Positions 11,121 to 23,485 of a stretch of DNA of 64,000 nucleotides are shown piece by piece; position 1 is the stretch's first letter, and each line of letters begins with the position of its first letter. The notes under the pieces are model-generated. The model did no database searches. It was not told the DNA's origin and worked only from the letters and a program-made list of their open reading frames with translations. This stretch comes from Climacium dendroides (taxonomy: Eukaryota > Streptophyta > Bryopsida > Hypnales > Climaciaceae), in assembly GCA_950106755.1 (NCBI GenBank), contig OX467089.1:26579345-26643344 (forward strand), written 5' to 3'. Both the position numbers and the translations under genes were made by a program.

Positions 11121-11689
11121 CTGTGTGAGGACACTTTTGGTCCCCTTGGGTGGTGAGGGGTTAAGTGGTTGAAAATGGGTAAGCTATCTTAGTACAAAAG
11201 AAATACGACACCAAACTCCATCCGACCTAAATTTTGGTGCTCCAAGGAGTTTCATCCTGTATTTTTTCCAAACTCCAACTAATGATTTGACATTGTACAC
11301 ACTTTACGATGAACTCTAATATATTTTTCAAGATATAAGAAAAATAGGCAGAAAGGATTCAGTTGCAAGGAGTAGGTCCTGCAAAATCTTCGGCTGCACT
11401 GAGGGCGGCAAACCTTTTTTTTTTTTTTCGTTAGGGTAAGCTCACTGTACAGTCAGTAGGGCTGAAATTCGGCAAAATCGGCATAAAGAGAAATGCCAGG
11501 TGTCGTCCTGGGAGAAGCAACGAACTGCCATGTCAGTACTTAAAATCTAAGAACCCAGTCAAATGCTTCCACGTATGAGTTCTCATGGCGGTGCATATGC
11601 CCCATAGATGCATGTCACATGACCATGAAAGACATTCATACTTACGTTCAACTGGACTCGCTGCCGTGGTACGTCGGAGCCTTGTAACA

Positions 11690-14600
11690 ATGTCGTTTGA
11701 TCAGATGTCTACTCTTTCCTCCGGGAATCCGCAACCCGGCGCTGCGGGGATGGCGAACCAGAGTTTGCAGCAATCGAATCCCCAGGTACCAGCAAAAATA
11801 GTGAATAATAGGAAAAAATCGGAAGAAATTAGCCATGATTTTGATCCAGCGGTAGCTTTCTGTTCGGTGTTACTGATTGCAGTAATCTTTGAAGGACGAT
11901 TTGGTGTATCTTTGGATTTGGACACTGAGATCATGAAATTATTAGGTTACAGTACTGGAAATTTTCAAGTTTCTTGTCGTGTTGAGTTTGAGGCGGTGCG
12001 AGGCTGGTGAAGCTGTGCGAGGCTGGTTTGATAATTTTTTGTTTTTTCCCTGTTTGTTTTGTGCGCTATTTGGTAGAGGAAACCGCATATGCAGCACCAG
12101 CAGCTGCAGATGTTCTGGCAACAGCAGAATCAAGAGATGGAGCAGCTGAATGGTAACACTTACTCTTTGTTATATTTGTGTGTTGGTGCAGAGTTCCTTT
12201 ATGGTGGTTCTTTGATTGTGTTCTTGAGCTTATTCTGTAATCACAAGCCGGTTTTGAATTGGACAGTTCTTAATGCAATTCGTATTTCAGAGAAATCCAG
12301 CAAGGCGGAGCTGCTGATGACACATCTTACAGGTTCTTTGTTTCCTTTCCTTTTGTTTACATATGTTAATCTTTGAGCTTCATATTATCCAACTCTTTGT
12401 ATTTCCGTTCTTAAAATTCTCTTTGAATGGAGTGCTTGTTCTTCCTCAGCTGATGTGTGTAAGTGCAAGGTTTAGTTGAGTGGAAAAGAGTGACTCGTGT
12501 AAAGGTTGGACGTTTCAGAATATCTAAGTTAGCGGTGGCGACTTGATTAAACCCCATGTGCGTATCACCTGGAGTAAGTGAGATATTGTTCCGGAGAATG
12601 GCTCAACCATTCTGACTTGGCTATGTCGGATGGCGTTGACTTGGTCTCTTTAGGTTTTTGAAGTTCTACTGGAAACGTTCCTGCTAGAAAGAAACACGTT
12701 AAGCAGGTTTAGGCTGGCAAATCATTCAAGAACATGCATGCTAAAGACACTGGCGTGAGCTTGAACTGATCATGTACATGATCAATAGAAATTTTAAGAA
12801 CTCTCTGAAAATCTGTGTAAGAGATTATTAAAAGTAATATTATCTAGCATTTTGGAGGGGAAGGCTCTATTGATTGTTTCTTCTGGACCATGTTGTTGTA
12901 AAGTAACAAGTCTTTTCAAAGGGTGTATTGAATGTTTCAGTGTAAAGGTGTCCAAAGTCCTTTGATATGCCGTTGAAAGTAATGTTGAATCTTGGATACG
13001 AAATGTTTTAACACGGTTTGGACAAGCATGAACTGACTCTGATTTGTGCACAGAGTTTAAGAACCATCAGCTGCCATTAGCGCGTATAAAAAAAATCATG
13101 AAGTCGGATGAAGATGTCAAGGTACGAACTTCTAACTGCGTCTTCCAATATGTGTGATCAATATAATATTTCTTTGATGAAGTTGTTTACCTGGAAAGAT
13201 ATGGATCACATTTCGCTTACGATGTTTGTGAAGAAACTGCGCAACGAAGAGCAATATTGGTGCTTTGTAACAACGTTTTTATCAATATCGTTTCATGAAG
13301 AAATTGTATGAGTCAGATTAAGCAGATGATTGAGCACATGCGGGTGTTTCCCAATCTTCTGATTGTAAAGGAATCGTAGGTAGAGTCTTGTCTGTGTACA
13401 GATTTTGGGAGGATGTTTTTTAACGCGAAATGACGGATGTTACCCCGTGGGACGATTCTCAAGCTTAAATATTGACCTAGGCGTAGTTGCCTGTTGTGCG
13501 GGTTTTCTTTCTCGATAATTATTGCAGCCTTGCTGCCACATTTGTGGACAGAAAGTTGGATCTACTAGTTATTTACATTGATTTTAGATTTCTGTCTCTG
13601 TCCTATCTCAGTCGAAGAAAGCGATGACTGAGGGAGATGAGAGTTGACTGTTTGAAAAGATCGATTCATCACTTTGACAGAAGGTTTGTATGCCCATTTG
13701 CTCGCAGATGATTGCAGCCGAAGCTCCAGTTCTGTTTGCAAAGGCATGTGAGATGTTTATTCTAGAGCTGACCTTGCGATCATGGATTCACACAGAAGAG
13801 AACAAGAGGCGTACGTTACAACGAAACGATATTGCTGGAGCCATTACAAGGGGTGACATTTTTGATTTTCTTGTAGATATTGTTCCACGCGACGAGGTCA
13901 AGGTAAGTTACCATAAGTTAATCCTTGCCTTCACAATATCTGGAGAGTTATGATAACCCATCTTAATACTATGCAGTATGGAGTCAGCCTATCATTTCCG
14001 TGTTGGCAATCTTTCATTGTCTTAAGGTTGTCAATTAATGGTAGGGGCGGTCTTATGAACGATCTGGTACCAACTCACTACTGATGTCGAGTTCAAGCAT
14101 AGCTTAATATATTTGACAAGGTATATGTCATTTTCTTTACTTTTCATAGACGGAGTGGTCCTTAGATCCTTGATTCTGTTATATATTATGAGTAAAATAC
14201 ATTGAGGGGTTAAACTGTTATCCTTCGTTCTGAATTACTTGGAAGTATTGAATAGCATGGTATTCGAAGTGGATCGATCTTGGTGTAATACTGTTCAAGA
14301 ACGTTTTTGAAAAGAAGGAAGTGTGATTTATTTTAAACTGATCCAGAAATCAATGAATGTTTCTTTGAAAGAATGGACTCAAGTAAAAACTGAGAGTGTT
14401 GGCCCTTATTGGTTTCAACTTACATCAAATATATTTTATGCAAGATCCGGTGCTCAATCCAGGATCACAAGATTTAGGCGATATTTAGTGATATTATGGT
14501 GATTTCACATCTTTGGTCTTATCTTTGAAACCTTTGCCCTAGAAAATGATTCAGAAATGGGATGTTGTTGATCTTTGCCTTGGACTCAATTCTGGAGACC

Positions 14601-15290
14601 TTTGCCTTGTGCACATCATTCTTATGTGGTTATCTCTGTCAGCAGGAAGAGGAGACAGCAGTGGCTTGGTCTGGAGATGGAGGGGAGCAGGTTCAGTATG
14701 GGGGCATGTATTATCCATCGATGCCTGCAGCAGCTGTGCATTACCCAATGGGAACACCTGTAAGTATGAGGCTGGGTTAAACTTCATTTAAGGGAAAATT
14801 GTAACATTATTCTGAGGTTGAAAGTAGTGTTGTTGACACTGGCAAGAGTTTCAGTCATCCGAGTGTACATGGATTGAAATGCTTACAATGTATGTCGCTA
14901 TGTGTAACTCTCTGTACTCTCACTGGTTTTACTGTACAGATAATTGTTAAGCTCAAGTAGGTCTTTCCTATTTGTTTATTAGGATGAGTGTTTTGAAATT
15001 TTGTGTACAGGATATGATGGTGGTGCAGTCAACTATGAATCCTAATCAGCAACCACTATATGTACCAACTCAGGTTCTGCCCTTTCTTGATGTACAGTTT
15101 TTAGATGTCCTCAGCGTATGTAGTTATGCATAATTCCTTGGCTTTTTGTCTGAGAGGTTATAGGTTTTGTATAATCCTTGCATAGTCAATTGGACTAAAT
15201 TGTCCCCATTGTCGGATTGCAAGCATTCTCCAGAAGATGAGTAAACATTGACAGTTTTGTTTTTTTTTGCAGCAAGGAGATGTGCAGTAG
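11690..15290 (+). CDS. NF-YC: NF-YC, subunit C of the CCAAT-binding factor NF-Y
   Basis: NF-YC pairs with NF-YB through histone folds and, with NF-YA, binds CCAAT boxes in the nucleus. Seven coding exons with GT..AG introns join in frame: 11690-11785, 12077-12152, 13054-13121, 13708-13902, 14646-14759, 15011-15073 and 15273-15290 (stop TAG 15288-15290). The product is 209 aa. Residues 1-32 are Ser/Gln-rich, 40-57 Gln-rich ([16 protein letters not shown]), and 59-145 form the conserved core with [50 protein letters not shown] and [11 protein letters not shown]. The tail is Gly/Met/Pro/Gln-rich. The start is the Met of MSFDQ; an upstream in-frame ATG at 11585 would add 35 residues, and later Met codons at residues 6 and 21 are alternatives. 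The core shows GAITRGD where many family members have AAITRTD. Arabidopsis NF-YC genes mostly lack coding introns, so this split structure is notable. The last exon is the least certain. Confidence 0.93.
12291..12332 (+). other. Possible 42-nt cassette exon in NF-YC intron 2
   Basis: Inside intron 2 a 42-nt segment is preceded by cgtatttcag and followed by gttctttg. Its length is a multiple of three. If included it joins exon 2 (phase 1) to exon 3 without a stop and adds 14 residues ([14 protein letters not shown]) just before the FKNHQLP core. Coordinates, phase and splice signals are read directly from the sequence; actual use is inferred. Confidence 0.4.
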
Positions 15291-15700
15291 CACCTGCCTG
15301 TATGGACTTCTGGAAGGGCATTGTCACAGGCCTTGGCTGGGAATGTACAGACATCCATCTTCATTTCTTCATATGCAAGTCACAGTTTGCAGAGAAGATA
15401 CCATTATTCTACAGTTTCAAGTTTTTCTCTTGTACATCCAGGAAGTTTGAGTCTGTCAGGATACTCTCTGTATAGTATATTCACATGATTTTTTTCTTGT
15501 CCTGTAGATGCCCAGGCTGCCTGTTGTAGATTCTGGGTACTGAGGATGTACTGTACTGTACACTAACTGAATGTGTCAGTCGGTCAGATAGATGACATTG
15601 AAGAGGAGTTGATGCCAATCATGGACTGAAACTGAGATGCTCTACAAATGAAGCTGGAATTTGCCCATCAGTATTGTGATTTATCCATTTTCATAACTTA
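15291..15700 (+). other. NF-YC 3' region with a possible alternative last exon
   Basis: A segment at 15508-15543 is preceded by a pyrimidine-rich tract and cctgtag and reads MPRLPVVDSGY then TGA at 15541-15543. Exon 6 ends in phase 0, so splicing directly to 15508 would give a different C-terminus of 11 residues in place of QGDVQ. Otherwise this is 3' UTR or flank. Confidence 0.35.
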
Positions 15701-18012
15701 GTAAGCTATAAAACCCATAACTGGGTATTGCATGTTATAAGGTATCCTGTCCATATTCTGCCCATACTCTAAGAACTGCTCCTATTTTGTACCATGAAAT
15801 GTTACTACAAGAATTCAAAACTATTTAGTGATGAATTGGTGCCAATTTGAGATTTTGGTGCAAAATTTAATAACTGAGTTTGATTTGGAAGTAGACACAA
15901 TTTTAGTGTAAATAATGTGGAGTTATGAGTAGTGGGACATTTTGTGCAATCCTGTGCAATTACATGTACCATGTTGTTCAAGTTTAAGGTTTGTATACTT
16001 TCATTTTTTAACTCCATCTGCACTATTGTTGAACACTTTTGTGACGATTAATGGCAGTACTTATGGACTTCAATAGCACCCTATTGTTGTGAGCTTTTGA
16101 AAATAATATCTAATTCAATTTTAAGTCCAAGAATTATGAATCAAGTCATGGATGTGTCTTCCTCCCTTTTTTCTTTGAAAATTTGTTAGAAAATGGTTTG
16201 ATCTACATAGAAGAGATCCTAAGCCAATATACTCTTAAATGGGTAGTTTTGCACCTCCTACCTTACAAAGTGACTAAAAACAACACCATCTATCCCACAA
16301 TTGTAGATATCTATGATGCAATGGAAAAAAAAAAAGATAAAATAAACAACCTTAGTGTTGTCACTGTACTATACTATAAGCTCTCTTCAACCACCTTCTT
16401 AAAGACTCTTCATTTCTAACTTCAATCTCTCACAAATGAGATTTTCATTTTGACCTCTTAATACTCCATTCAAAACTTTGTCAAATGGAACAAATAACAA
16501 TTAATTCTTATTAAAAATTTATCATGGCATTCCAAGATTCCTATTTTCTTTTCCAAATTGCCTATTATTTGTAAGTTTTGAGCATCAAGAAGAGTGCATA
16601 TCTTCTAGAGATTTTTTGGGCACAATCTAACACTATTTGTTTAGTTTAGATATCGAATTCATATGTATGTTGAGTAATAAGAGATATTATTAACACCTAA
16701 AGTTTTGAGAGTGCTTTAGAAGACAATAGTTTAGAAAGGAATATTTGTTGAATATGAGAAGTAGACAATACATGATAAAAAAAAACTTAACTTTTGATTG
16801 TAAGATCTTAAATTTGTCTTCACTATTTAGCTATCCACCAATTGTCATCACTAAATTCATCAAACTAAGTGAGTTTTGAAGGTCTGAAGTTCAAAGGTTT
16901 TTTTCTCACTATAAAAAATCCGGACAACTGCACTTTGATTGTTGAATTCTACATTTATAGAATTCAATATCCATGGTTACTTTTTGGATTAGGGTTTTCA
17001 TGTGAGTTAGGAACATGCTCAAGAAATTTTGAAGTCATTGCACTTCTAAAACATGAGCAGAACAACATGATTGTAGAGAATAATTATAGGTTTAACAAAA
17101 CTAGTGTACACCATGATTTTTTCCATATTTGAATTTCACATTCAAATCACTTCTAATGGAATAATTGAACAGTGGAGACAATGATATATACCTACTTCAC
17201 TATAAGGATTTTCCTTCCTAAAAAATTTGAAAATCTCAAAATGTGGAACCATAAATTTAGCTACAGCCTTCTTTTTATGCTTTAAGATTTAGAGCAACCT
17301 TGAACCATTGGATTGTCCCATTCCACTACTTGGGTTAATTTTGACCAATTTTAAAAAATCCCAAGGGCATATTTGTGAGGTTAGTTTGAATCTTGCACTA
17401 ACAACTTTTTTAGTTGTAGTGGATTCTCCCACCACCAAGTGCCAAGCAAGGATAAATAGCCAAGTCTTTTGCAACTACTCCCTTCCTATATTGGTGCTCT
17501 CGTACTAGCCAAGTCTTTTGCAACTACTCCCTGCTTGCATTGGTGCTCTCATATTATTGGTGCTCCATCCCGTATTGCTGGTGTATTAGTTATGTTTATC
17601 CAATTCTAAGTATATCCAACCAAGTTAGGACTCTAGGTCAAGGTGAGGAGAAAAAACAACATAACTATCATAAAAGATTTTTGTTTAGAATTTGAAAGTT
17701 ATGAAATAAATACATATGGCTTTCAAAAAAGTAGAAAAGGTATAAGAAAAAACAAAAAGGGTGAAGAAATAATTATATAACATAGGAAAAAATAGAAATA
17801 ATATATATAAGGTTGAAAAAATATAGAAAAGAATTAGGAAAAAAATAGAGAAGGCAAGAAAATAATTATACAACAAAAAATAAAAATGGTAAGAAAAATA
17901 AAATATGATGGGTTCAAAAAAGGGTTCATGGTAAGAAAAAACATATAGATCACACGAGAGGTCACAAAGCCCATCTTCTTTTAAAGTGCCCCCAAACAAT
18001 ATTCAATTGACT
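15701..18012. other. AT-rich intergenic DNA, 3' side of the transposase fossil
   Basis: No gene was recognised. From about 17690 to 17950 the + strand is strongly A-rich with AAAAAATAGAAA-like runs. A 49-bp direct duplication lies at 17459-17556. The left end of the element that carried the transposase should lie in this stretch, but no TTAACCC end was found. Confidence 0.5.
17459..17556. repeat. 49-bp direct duplication
   Basis: Two adjacent copies (17459-17507 and 17508-17556) both begin GCCAAGTCTTTTGCAACTAC and continue through TTGGTGCTCTC. A shorter TTGGTGCTC follows near 17560. This is a simple tandem duplication in AT-rich DNA. Confidence 0.9.
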
Positions 18013-19140
18013 TTACGTTCTTTGATCATAATTGTTGCTTCTACAATTTTGGGGCCCATAGTGATACTCTTGAAAATATCTCCAATTTAGACACAAGAAC
18101 ATATGATTACAATTCTAGCAAAAGAAGCTATACTTAGGGTTTCCACATATTAAACATAGACACCTCAATTGACTCCAAATTGGCATGTGGGGACATGGTC
18201 TTCCTCTTCTTTATCCATGTGAGTTCCCTAACCACGCCAATTTGGCCATGAATTGGAGGTGAGTAATTGGTTTCTTCTTATAATAGTGTCGATGTAAGGT
18301 TCCTATATAGACTATTTATATATTGACCATTATGTCCAATAGAAAGTAAAAAATTTTATGCCACAACTTGTGTAACCTAGTTTGGCTAGAGGAGGTTTGA
18401 ATTGGGTCCTCTTTTGCCCCATTTGTGCATGGAACCATAGATACTGGAAACTCAATAATCAATGCATGAGTAGAAATAAAGAGAATTGGCTAGATGTTTG
18501 TCCTTCTATAACACACATACATTGCTATAAGATTCATACACTTTCTATTGTAATATACCTTGAAGTGAATTGGTCCAATTTTGAATTGTTTTCAATTCCA
18601 TTGGTAGGCCCATCCAATTAGATCTTATAGTGCCAATGGTATAAATTTCAAGTGAAGCCAACTCCATAAATAACCCAATGCTAAAAAAAATAGGTGTCTT
18701 GGGAGGTGTCTATGACAACATGTCCCTTTCTCGTTTGGCCATTCAACAATCTCATCACTACATTGTGCACTGCATTTGCCTCTCTTTGATGGTACTTCTT
18801 GTATTCTATAATGATTGGCCTTGTAATAGATTTTACAATTGGTTACATATTTTTGATGATGAGTCTACTAAGCACCAAACCTTTATTCTCCATTTTTGTA
18901 GTTGTTTTGGCATATATTGCCTAGCAATGTAGTACAAATGTTTGTATTGTATTGTCATTTCGTCTATAGTAAGATACTTGCCTAAAGTCCACACATGCTT
19001 GAAACCTCATCCTAGATAGAATTTTGAAAATTTGAGGACAATGAAAGAAAGACTTTTACTCCAATATGACCTCACATTCAGTTGTTTTTTTAAGCCCATG
19101 AAGATGCAAGCTACTAAATAGACCTTCGAAGTTGGAAATG
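18013..19140 (-). pseudogene. piggyBac-like transposase fossil
   Basis: piggyBac transposases (DDE_Tnp_1_7) cut and paste DNA at TTAA sites. Read on the - strand from 19140 down, pieces occur in family order: ACIFMGLKKQLNVRSYWSK (N-terminal conserved part), SFFHCPQIFKILSRMRF after a frame change, GKYLTIDEM with the first catalytic Asp (18962-18964), ARQYMPKQLQKWRIKVWCLV, then GHVVIDTS with the second Asp (18708-18710), GLFMELASLEIYTIGT and SNWMGLPMELK. Next come FISTHALIIEFPVSMVPC.NGA, LWHKIFYFLLDIMVNI, KKPITHLQF, and a C-terminal Cys-rich part CLICGNPKYSFFC..CNH, ending at TAA 18013-18015. Stops and frameshifts are scattered throughout. The segment that normally holds the third Asp (GVDVADQ region) appears deleted between IQTSSS and HKLWHK. 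The gene is therefore inactive. Introns are not obvious. Confidence 0.82.
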
Positions 19141-21889
19141 TCAAAGAAAACCATCATCCCCCCCCCTTGTTTCTCCATATTCATTCAGTGTGGTTATAAT
19201 GATTACTTTCTACCACTATTTTATACAAGAGAATGTAAAGTCAAAACAATTAAAACAATTTGCATAAAAGTGGACATTGTATGAAAACTTCTTGTAGAAC
19301 CCCATGCACCTACAATATTTTGAATTTTGAAAAAAAATGAAATTGGTGGTTCTAGTGTACCTGCCTAATCCCTTCATTTACAATGTTGTTCTATTAGAAT
19401 GGTTTGCCTTCTTTTAGAAGTTTCCGCAACTCCTCTCTAGCTTTCCACTCATGCTATAGAAATTGTAGCATCTACCTACATTTTGATCCCTATCAAAGTC
19501 TTCAGTTGCAGTCTCCATGTTATATGGCAACTTTGAGACCCTCTGATGACCATCTTCGCCATTGGATCATGCAAATGCCCATTGATTGTGTATACTGTGA
19601 TTCCTCAAACAATCTCCAAGCTTAGTAATCTCTCCCACCAAAATTTTGTCACTATCCTTGTCTAGATTTATGTTCTTCCTCTCACACCTAAGCTTCATTT
19701 TTTTTACAATATCCATTTTGAAATTTTTTGTGGGTGTAGAAGCTCAAATGGACAAGCGCATGCTTCCATGTAGAACTCACAATCTTCTTCTTACAAATCC
19801 TGTGATTACCTCTCGCAAGATGAATCTCATGTCTTTGCCATCCCTTCCTACTTCTCTTAGCTTTCCACCAAGCCTGTATTCAAGTCACCAAACAGCATGT
19901 CGCTAGTGACTTTTACAAGAATAGGAAATTCTTAGGGATTACTATTGTTGGAGGAGGTGGTGTCAATTGAAGAGAGCTATCTAATTGTACACTTTTCGGT
20001 AGCTTGTAGGATGTCATCTTGCCCAAACTAGAGTTGTCACTATATTGCTCAAAAAGATCTTTTCTGGCGAGTTTTCCAATAGAAGCTTCAAAGGTAAGTA
20101 AGCTTTTCCATTTTGTTAGCCATTTTTTTTAAAGCATGCAAGTCAATAATGATTTATGCTCACTATGAATAGAAAATAAATTGTGAATTATCCATTTTCC
20201 TTTTTAGAAGTGCAAAATCCTTGGCATTTCATCTTAGGCTATTTTGGTATATGTAATTACAAAATTTGGCTACACTCACTCATTTAAGAATAGAAGAATA
20301 TCCAAATGAAACTATAGCCATTGGCACCACTCCAAGCACGGTGCAGCTTGCCTATAGAAATGGTGACAATAGTTAATTGATTGTAGATTGACATATCACT
20401 TCAAACTATCCCTTAAAATAAGCAAAGAACACAAGTATGACACATATAGCAATGCTACCACTTTAGTTGCTTGCAATGAAAATGCCACTCATGCTTAGTA
20501 AGAAGTTGGAATAGCTAATCTGCAACTAAATCGCTTTTAAAGGTTCTACAATGCATTGCCTGGTTTTAAAATGGAGTGTTTTTTGAATTGTTGCGTGCAT
20601 ACTCTAAGCCTCTAGCAACACTTTTACAAGTTGAACAAATGTATCGCCTACATGGAACTCCACTCCCTTGCTACATGAATATTGGATTGAAGTTGACCAA
20701 TGAATTTTTAATTGCAAACAACGTGATTGTTGGATTGTAGCTTGGAAATTATTACTATCAAAATCTCCTCCCTCTTCTTGTGACCACAACTCTAAAGTTC
20801 AATCATCTTTGACCTTGAATTGTAGCAGCTTCCTTGTTCACTTGTTTTTTTACCTTGATCTATAGTTACCTTCGTACTCATGCATTGTTATGTCTCTACT
20901 TGGTGCTCTTTGACCTAGAACTATAATCTTTCCTTGGCTATTGCCATCTAATTTGAAGTTGGAACTTGTTTGCTATCTATAGGCTCATTAATATTCCTAA
21001 TTACTATACCTATTGTTTCTTGTTTGATTGGGTTGCTTATTACAATCTCTATGTTTGCAATGTTTTATAGATTTTACAATGTTTTCTAGATTCTGAACTT
21101 GGTGGAATGGTAGAAGGAGTATTTTGAATTGTGTTTGGATTGTTTTAGAATAACGAGTATAACTAATAAGGAGATTGAGACAACATTTTTTTGTTCTATA
21201 GTTTTCAATTTTGTGAAAATGGGTGTGGGATGATATTCTTAGTTTCTGCTTTTTGACAATTCATTAGTGTTCCATGCAATTAGATATGGTACATGAAACA
21301 TTGAGATTAAATTTGTACTAAGGAAAGACATTATAGGGATTAGTGCAAATCTTAATTTTGCCACCAAATTGACATTCACCACTACAAATCTAGGTTTTAA
21401 TGCAATTGACGTCACACTACACTACAAAGTGGCACTTCTAAATTTGTGAATTTAAATGATCAAATTTTGGCAACAATTATGTCATGATTTTACTTTTGCA
21501 ACAATACATCAAGACTCATAAAGAATAATAGTGTACTCCAATACTTGAATCAAGTTGGAATTTCAAGCCATGGCGAAGGCTAGATATTTTCCCTCAACTA
21601 TGGCCCCATTTTCATTTAACTATTGAAACTACAAGCTATGGTAAAAACTAAATGGCTTCCCTCCATTGTGGCTCTAAAGTTTATAGTTGCTCCTAACAAA
21701 GCTTGGGGGTGCTATAAATGAGGATGCCCCAAGATTGACATATGAAAAAGAAGAACAAGAACCTATTCTTGAGTGATCTAAAAACCTTGCCATGACCTTT
21801 GTCCCTTGACTTTGGGGCAAGATCACAAAATTCCAGCCATAATACAAACCGATGTGTCCATGCTACCCTTCAAAGTAAGCAAAACTAGT
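19141..21889. other. AT-rich DNA upstream of the transposase fossil
   Basis: The - strand at about 19300-19900 has protein-like pieces such as RDGKDMRFILREVITGFVRR and GEITKLGDCLRNHSIHNQW separated by stops. They may be the poorly conserved N-terminal part of the transposase or another remnant; I cannot assign them. The rest (19.9-21.9 kb) has no recognised gene or repeat. Confidence 0.35.
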
Positions 21890-22070
21890 TCTCATGAAAT
21901 CATTTTTTTTTCTTATGAACCAAAAAGTTTTGAAAATTATCCTTGAAAGGTACTCCTTAGACACGCATCCTTTGAAATTTCGTAAATAAATACATATTAA
22001 TCTACAAATAGTGCCATGACCCAAAACTCTATGTTGACAAAAAAAAACAATTTGGTCCTTTAGGGATTAA
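21890..22070. mobile_element. Right end of a TTAA element (E1)
   Basis: The sequence ends TTTGGTCCTTTAGGGATTAA with TTAA at 22067-22070. The preceding 150 bp matches the equivalent part of E2 (AAAGGTACTCCTTAGACACG against AAAGCTACTCCTCGGACATA, and a shared CTATGTTGACAAAAAA segment). The left end was not found. It lies on the 5' side of the transposase fossil and could be that element's other end, about 3 kb away; this is inference. Confidence 0.6.
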
Positions 22071-22589
22071 AAGATGATAGCAATGGTATAATATGTGATT
22101 GTGCATGCAACTAAAAGATGCCACTTCATCCTAGAATGCTATCTCTAAGTTGTGACAAAATGTATATAGTTTTATAGCTCCAATTCAATGTTTGTTGTTG
22201 ATACAACTATGATGGCCTAGTCCATGTTTATTTTTTATTTTTTTAGACTAACTTTATTCTTTTCGTTAAGTTTCATAAATATTTTCGTAGAGATTTTGAG
22301 GACAAAATATTTAGAAATTCAATATCTATTAATAGGTAGGTCTAAACTATAAAAATAAAAATCCAACAAAGGATTAAAAAAATTTGTTAAATTTTTTACT
22401 ATAAGTAGAAATTTTAATACTTTAAATGCATTTAAGATTTTTTACGATTTTATCTACTTTCAAATATTAAAAAAATTAATTTAGCATTATTCTAGGATCT
22501 ACTATTTTTGGACAAGATTTGGCTCAAAACAATCAAAGAACATTATTGTTTAGTTTAGTTCACATATGACAAATTTGAAAGATTTGATA

Positions 22590-23485
22590 GATGTGTGTAC
22601 AAGTACCAAATTTTTGAAAAAAAATATTTTTGATACATCTAACTGTAGGATCTTATATTAATTTGGTTTGAAAATATGTAGAAAAATTTTCAAAAATTTT
22701 CACCATGTAGATTGCAAGATATTAGTGTTTGAAGTAACAAAAATCATTTTTTTGTCCCTGTGAAAGTCCACGCAACTGTACTTCTTAAGGTCAAATCATT
22801 ATGAAAAAATGCCAAAATGGTGGTTACTCTTTGGATTCATTCTTCAAGGCAAGGTGGCTACATACTTGAAAATTTTCAAATCATTTGGAATTGTACAACA
22901 TATAAGAAAAAAAATAAAAAGTAGAAAGAAGTAGAAAATGATTCAAAAATACAAAATTGTTAACAATTTATTTATGAAGTTGAGAAATGCCAATCCCAAT
23001 GGTTGTAATATTTTAATAAACAATCTACACCCAATGATTTTATTTTATTCCAAAATATTAAAAATTGAGTTAAATAAAGGACTTCGAAGTTTATTATAGA
23101 GTAGAGATTCCATAACCACCTTCAAACTACCCACAACTAAAACTCCTCATAACTTTCATCTCATCAATCAAAATGGAATGATTCAAAGATATCCATGTAC
23201 AAATAAATCTAAAAAAACAATTTCAAATTTTTATTTTTTAAAAAGTGATTTTTTAAAGAAGTTTTTTGTTGCGCGAACTGCCCGCAGAACAAAGAAAACT
23301 ACATATCATACAATATCTTTTTAACCATGTAGTCAAAAGTTATGAAAATTGTTGGGCCTTAAAGCTACTCCTCGGACATATGTTGTGTGAAAATTTCAGT
23401 GAAAAAAGTGAAAATTCCATGCGTAGTGAGCTGCTCAAAATCGCTATGTTGCCAAAAAAACACCGTTTGATCCTTTAGGGGTTAA
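22590..23485. mobile_element. TTAA element E2, left end degraded
   Basis: The right end is clear: GATCCTTTAGGGGTTAA, with TTAA at 23482-23485. The left half contains the family block ACATCTAACTGTAGGATCTT at about 22640, matched by ACATCTAACCGTAGGATCTT in E3. The right 550 bp is closely related to E4 (29408-29952), sharing the CATAACTTTCATCT and GGAATGATTCAAAG stretches. No left inverted end is visible near 22530, so that end is mutated or lost. It encodes no protein of its own. Confidence 0.7.

Noticed and set aside
14195..14215. GAGGGGTTAA in NF-YC intron 4 as a TTAA element end
   Set aside because: No preceding tip sequence and no left end within the intron.
17331..17345. GGGTTAA as a TTAA element end
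   Set aside because: The adjoining bases do not match any tip and no partner end exists.
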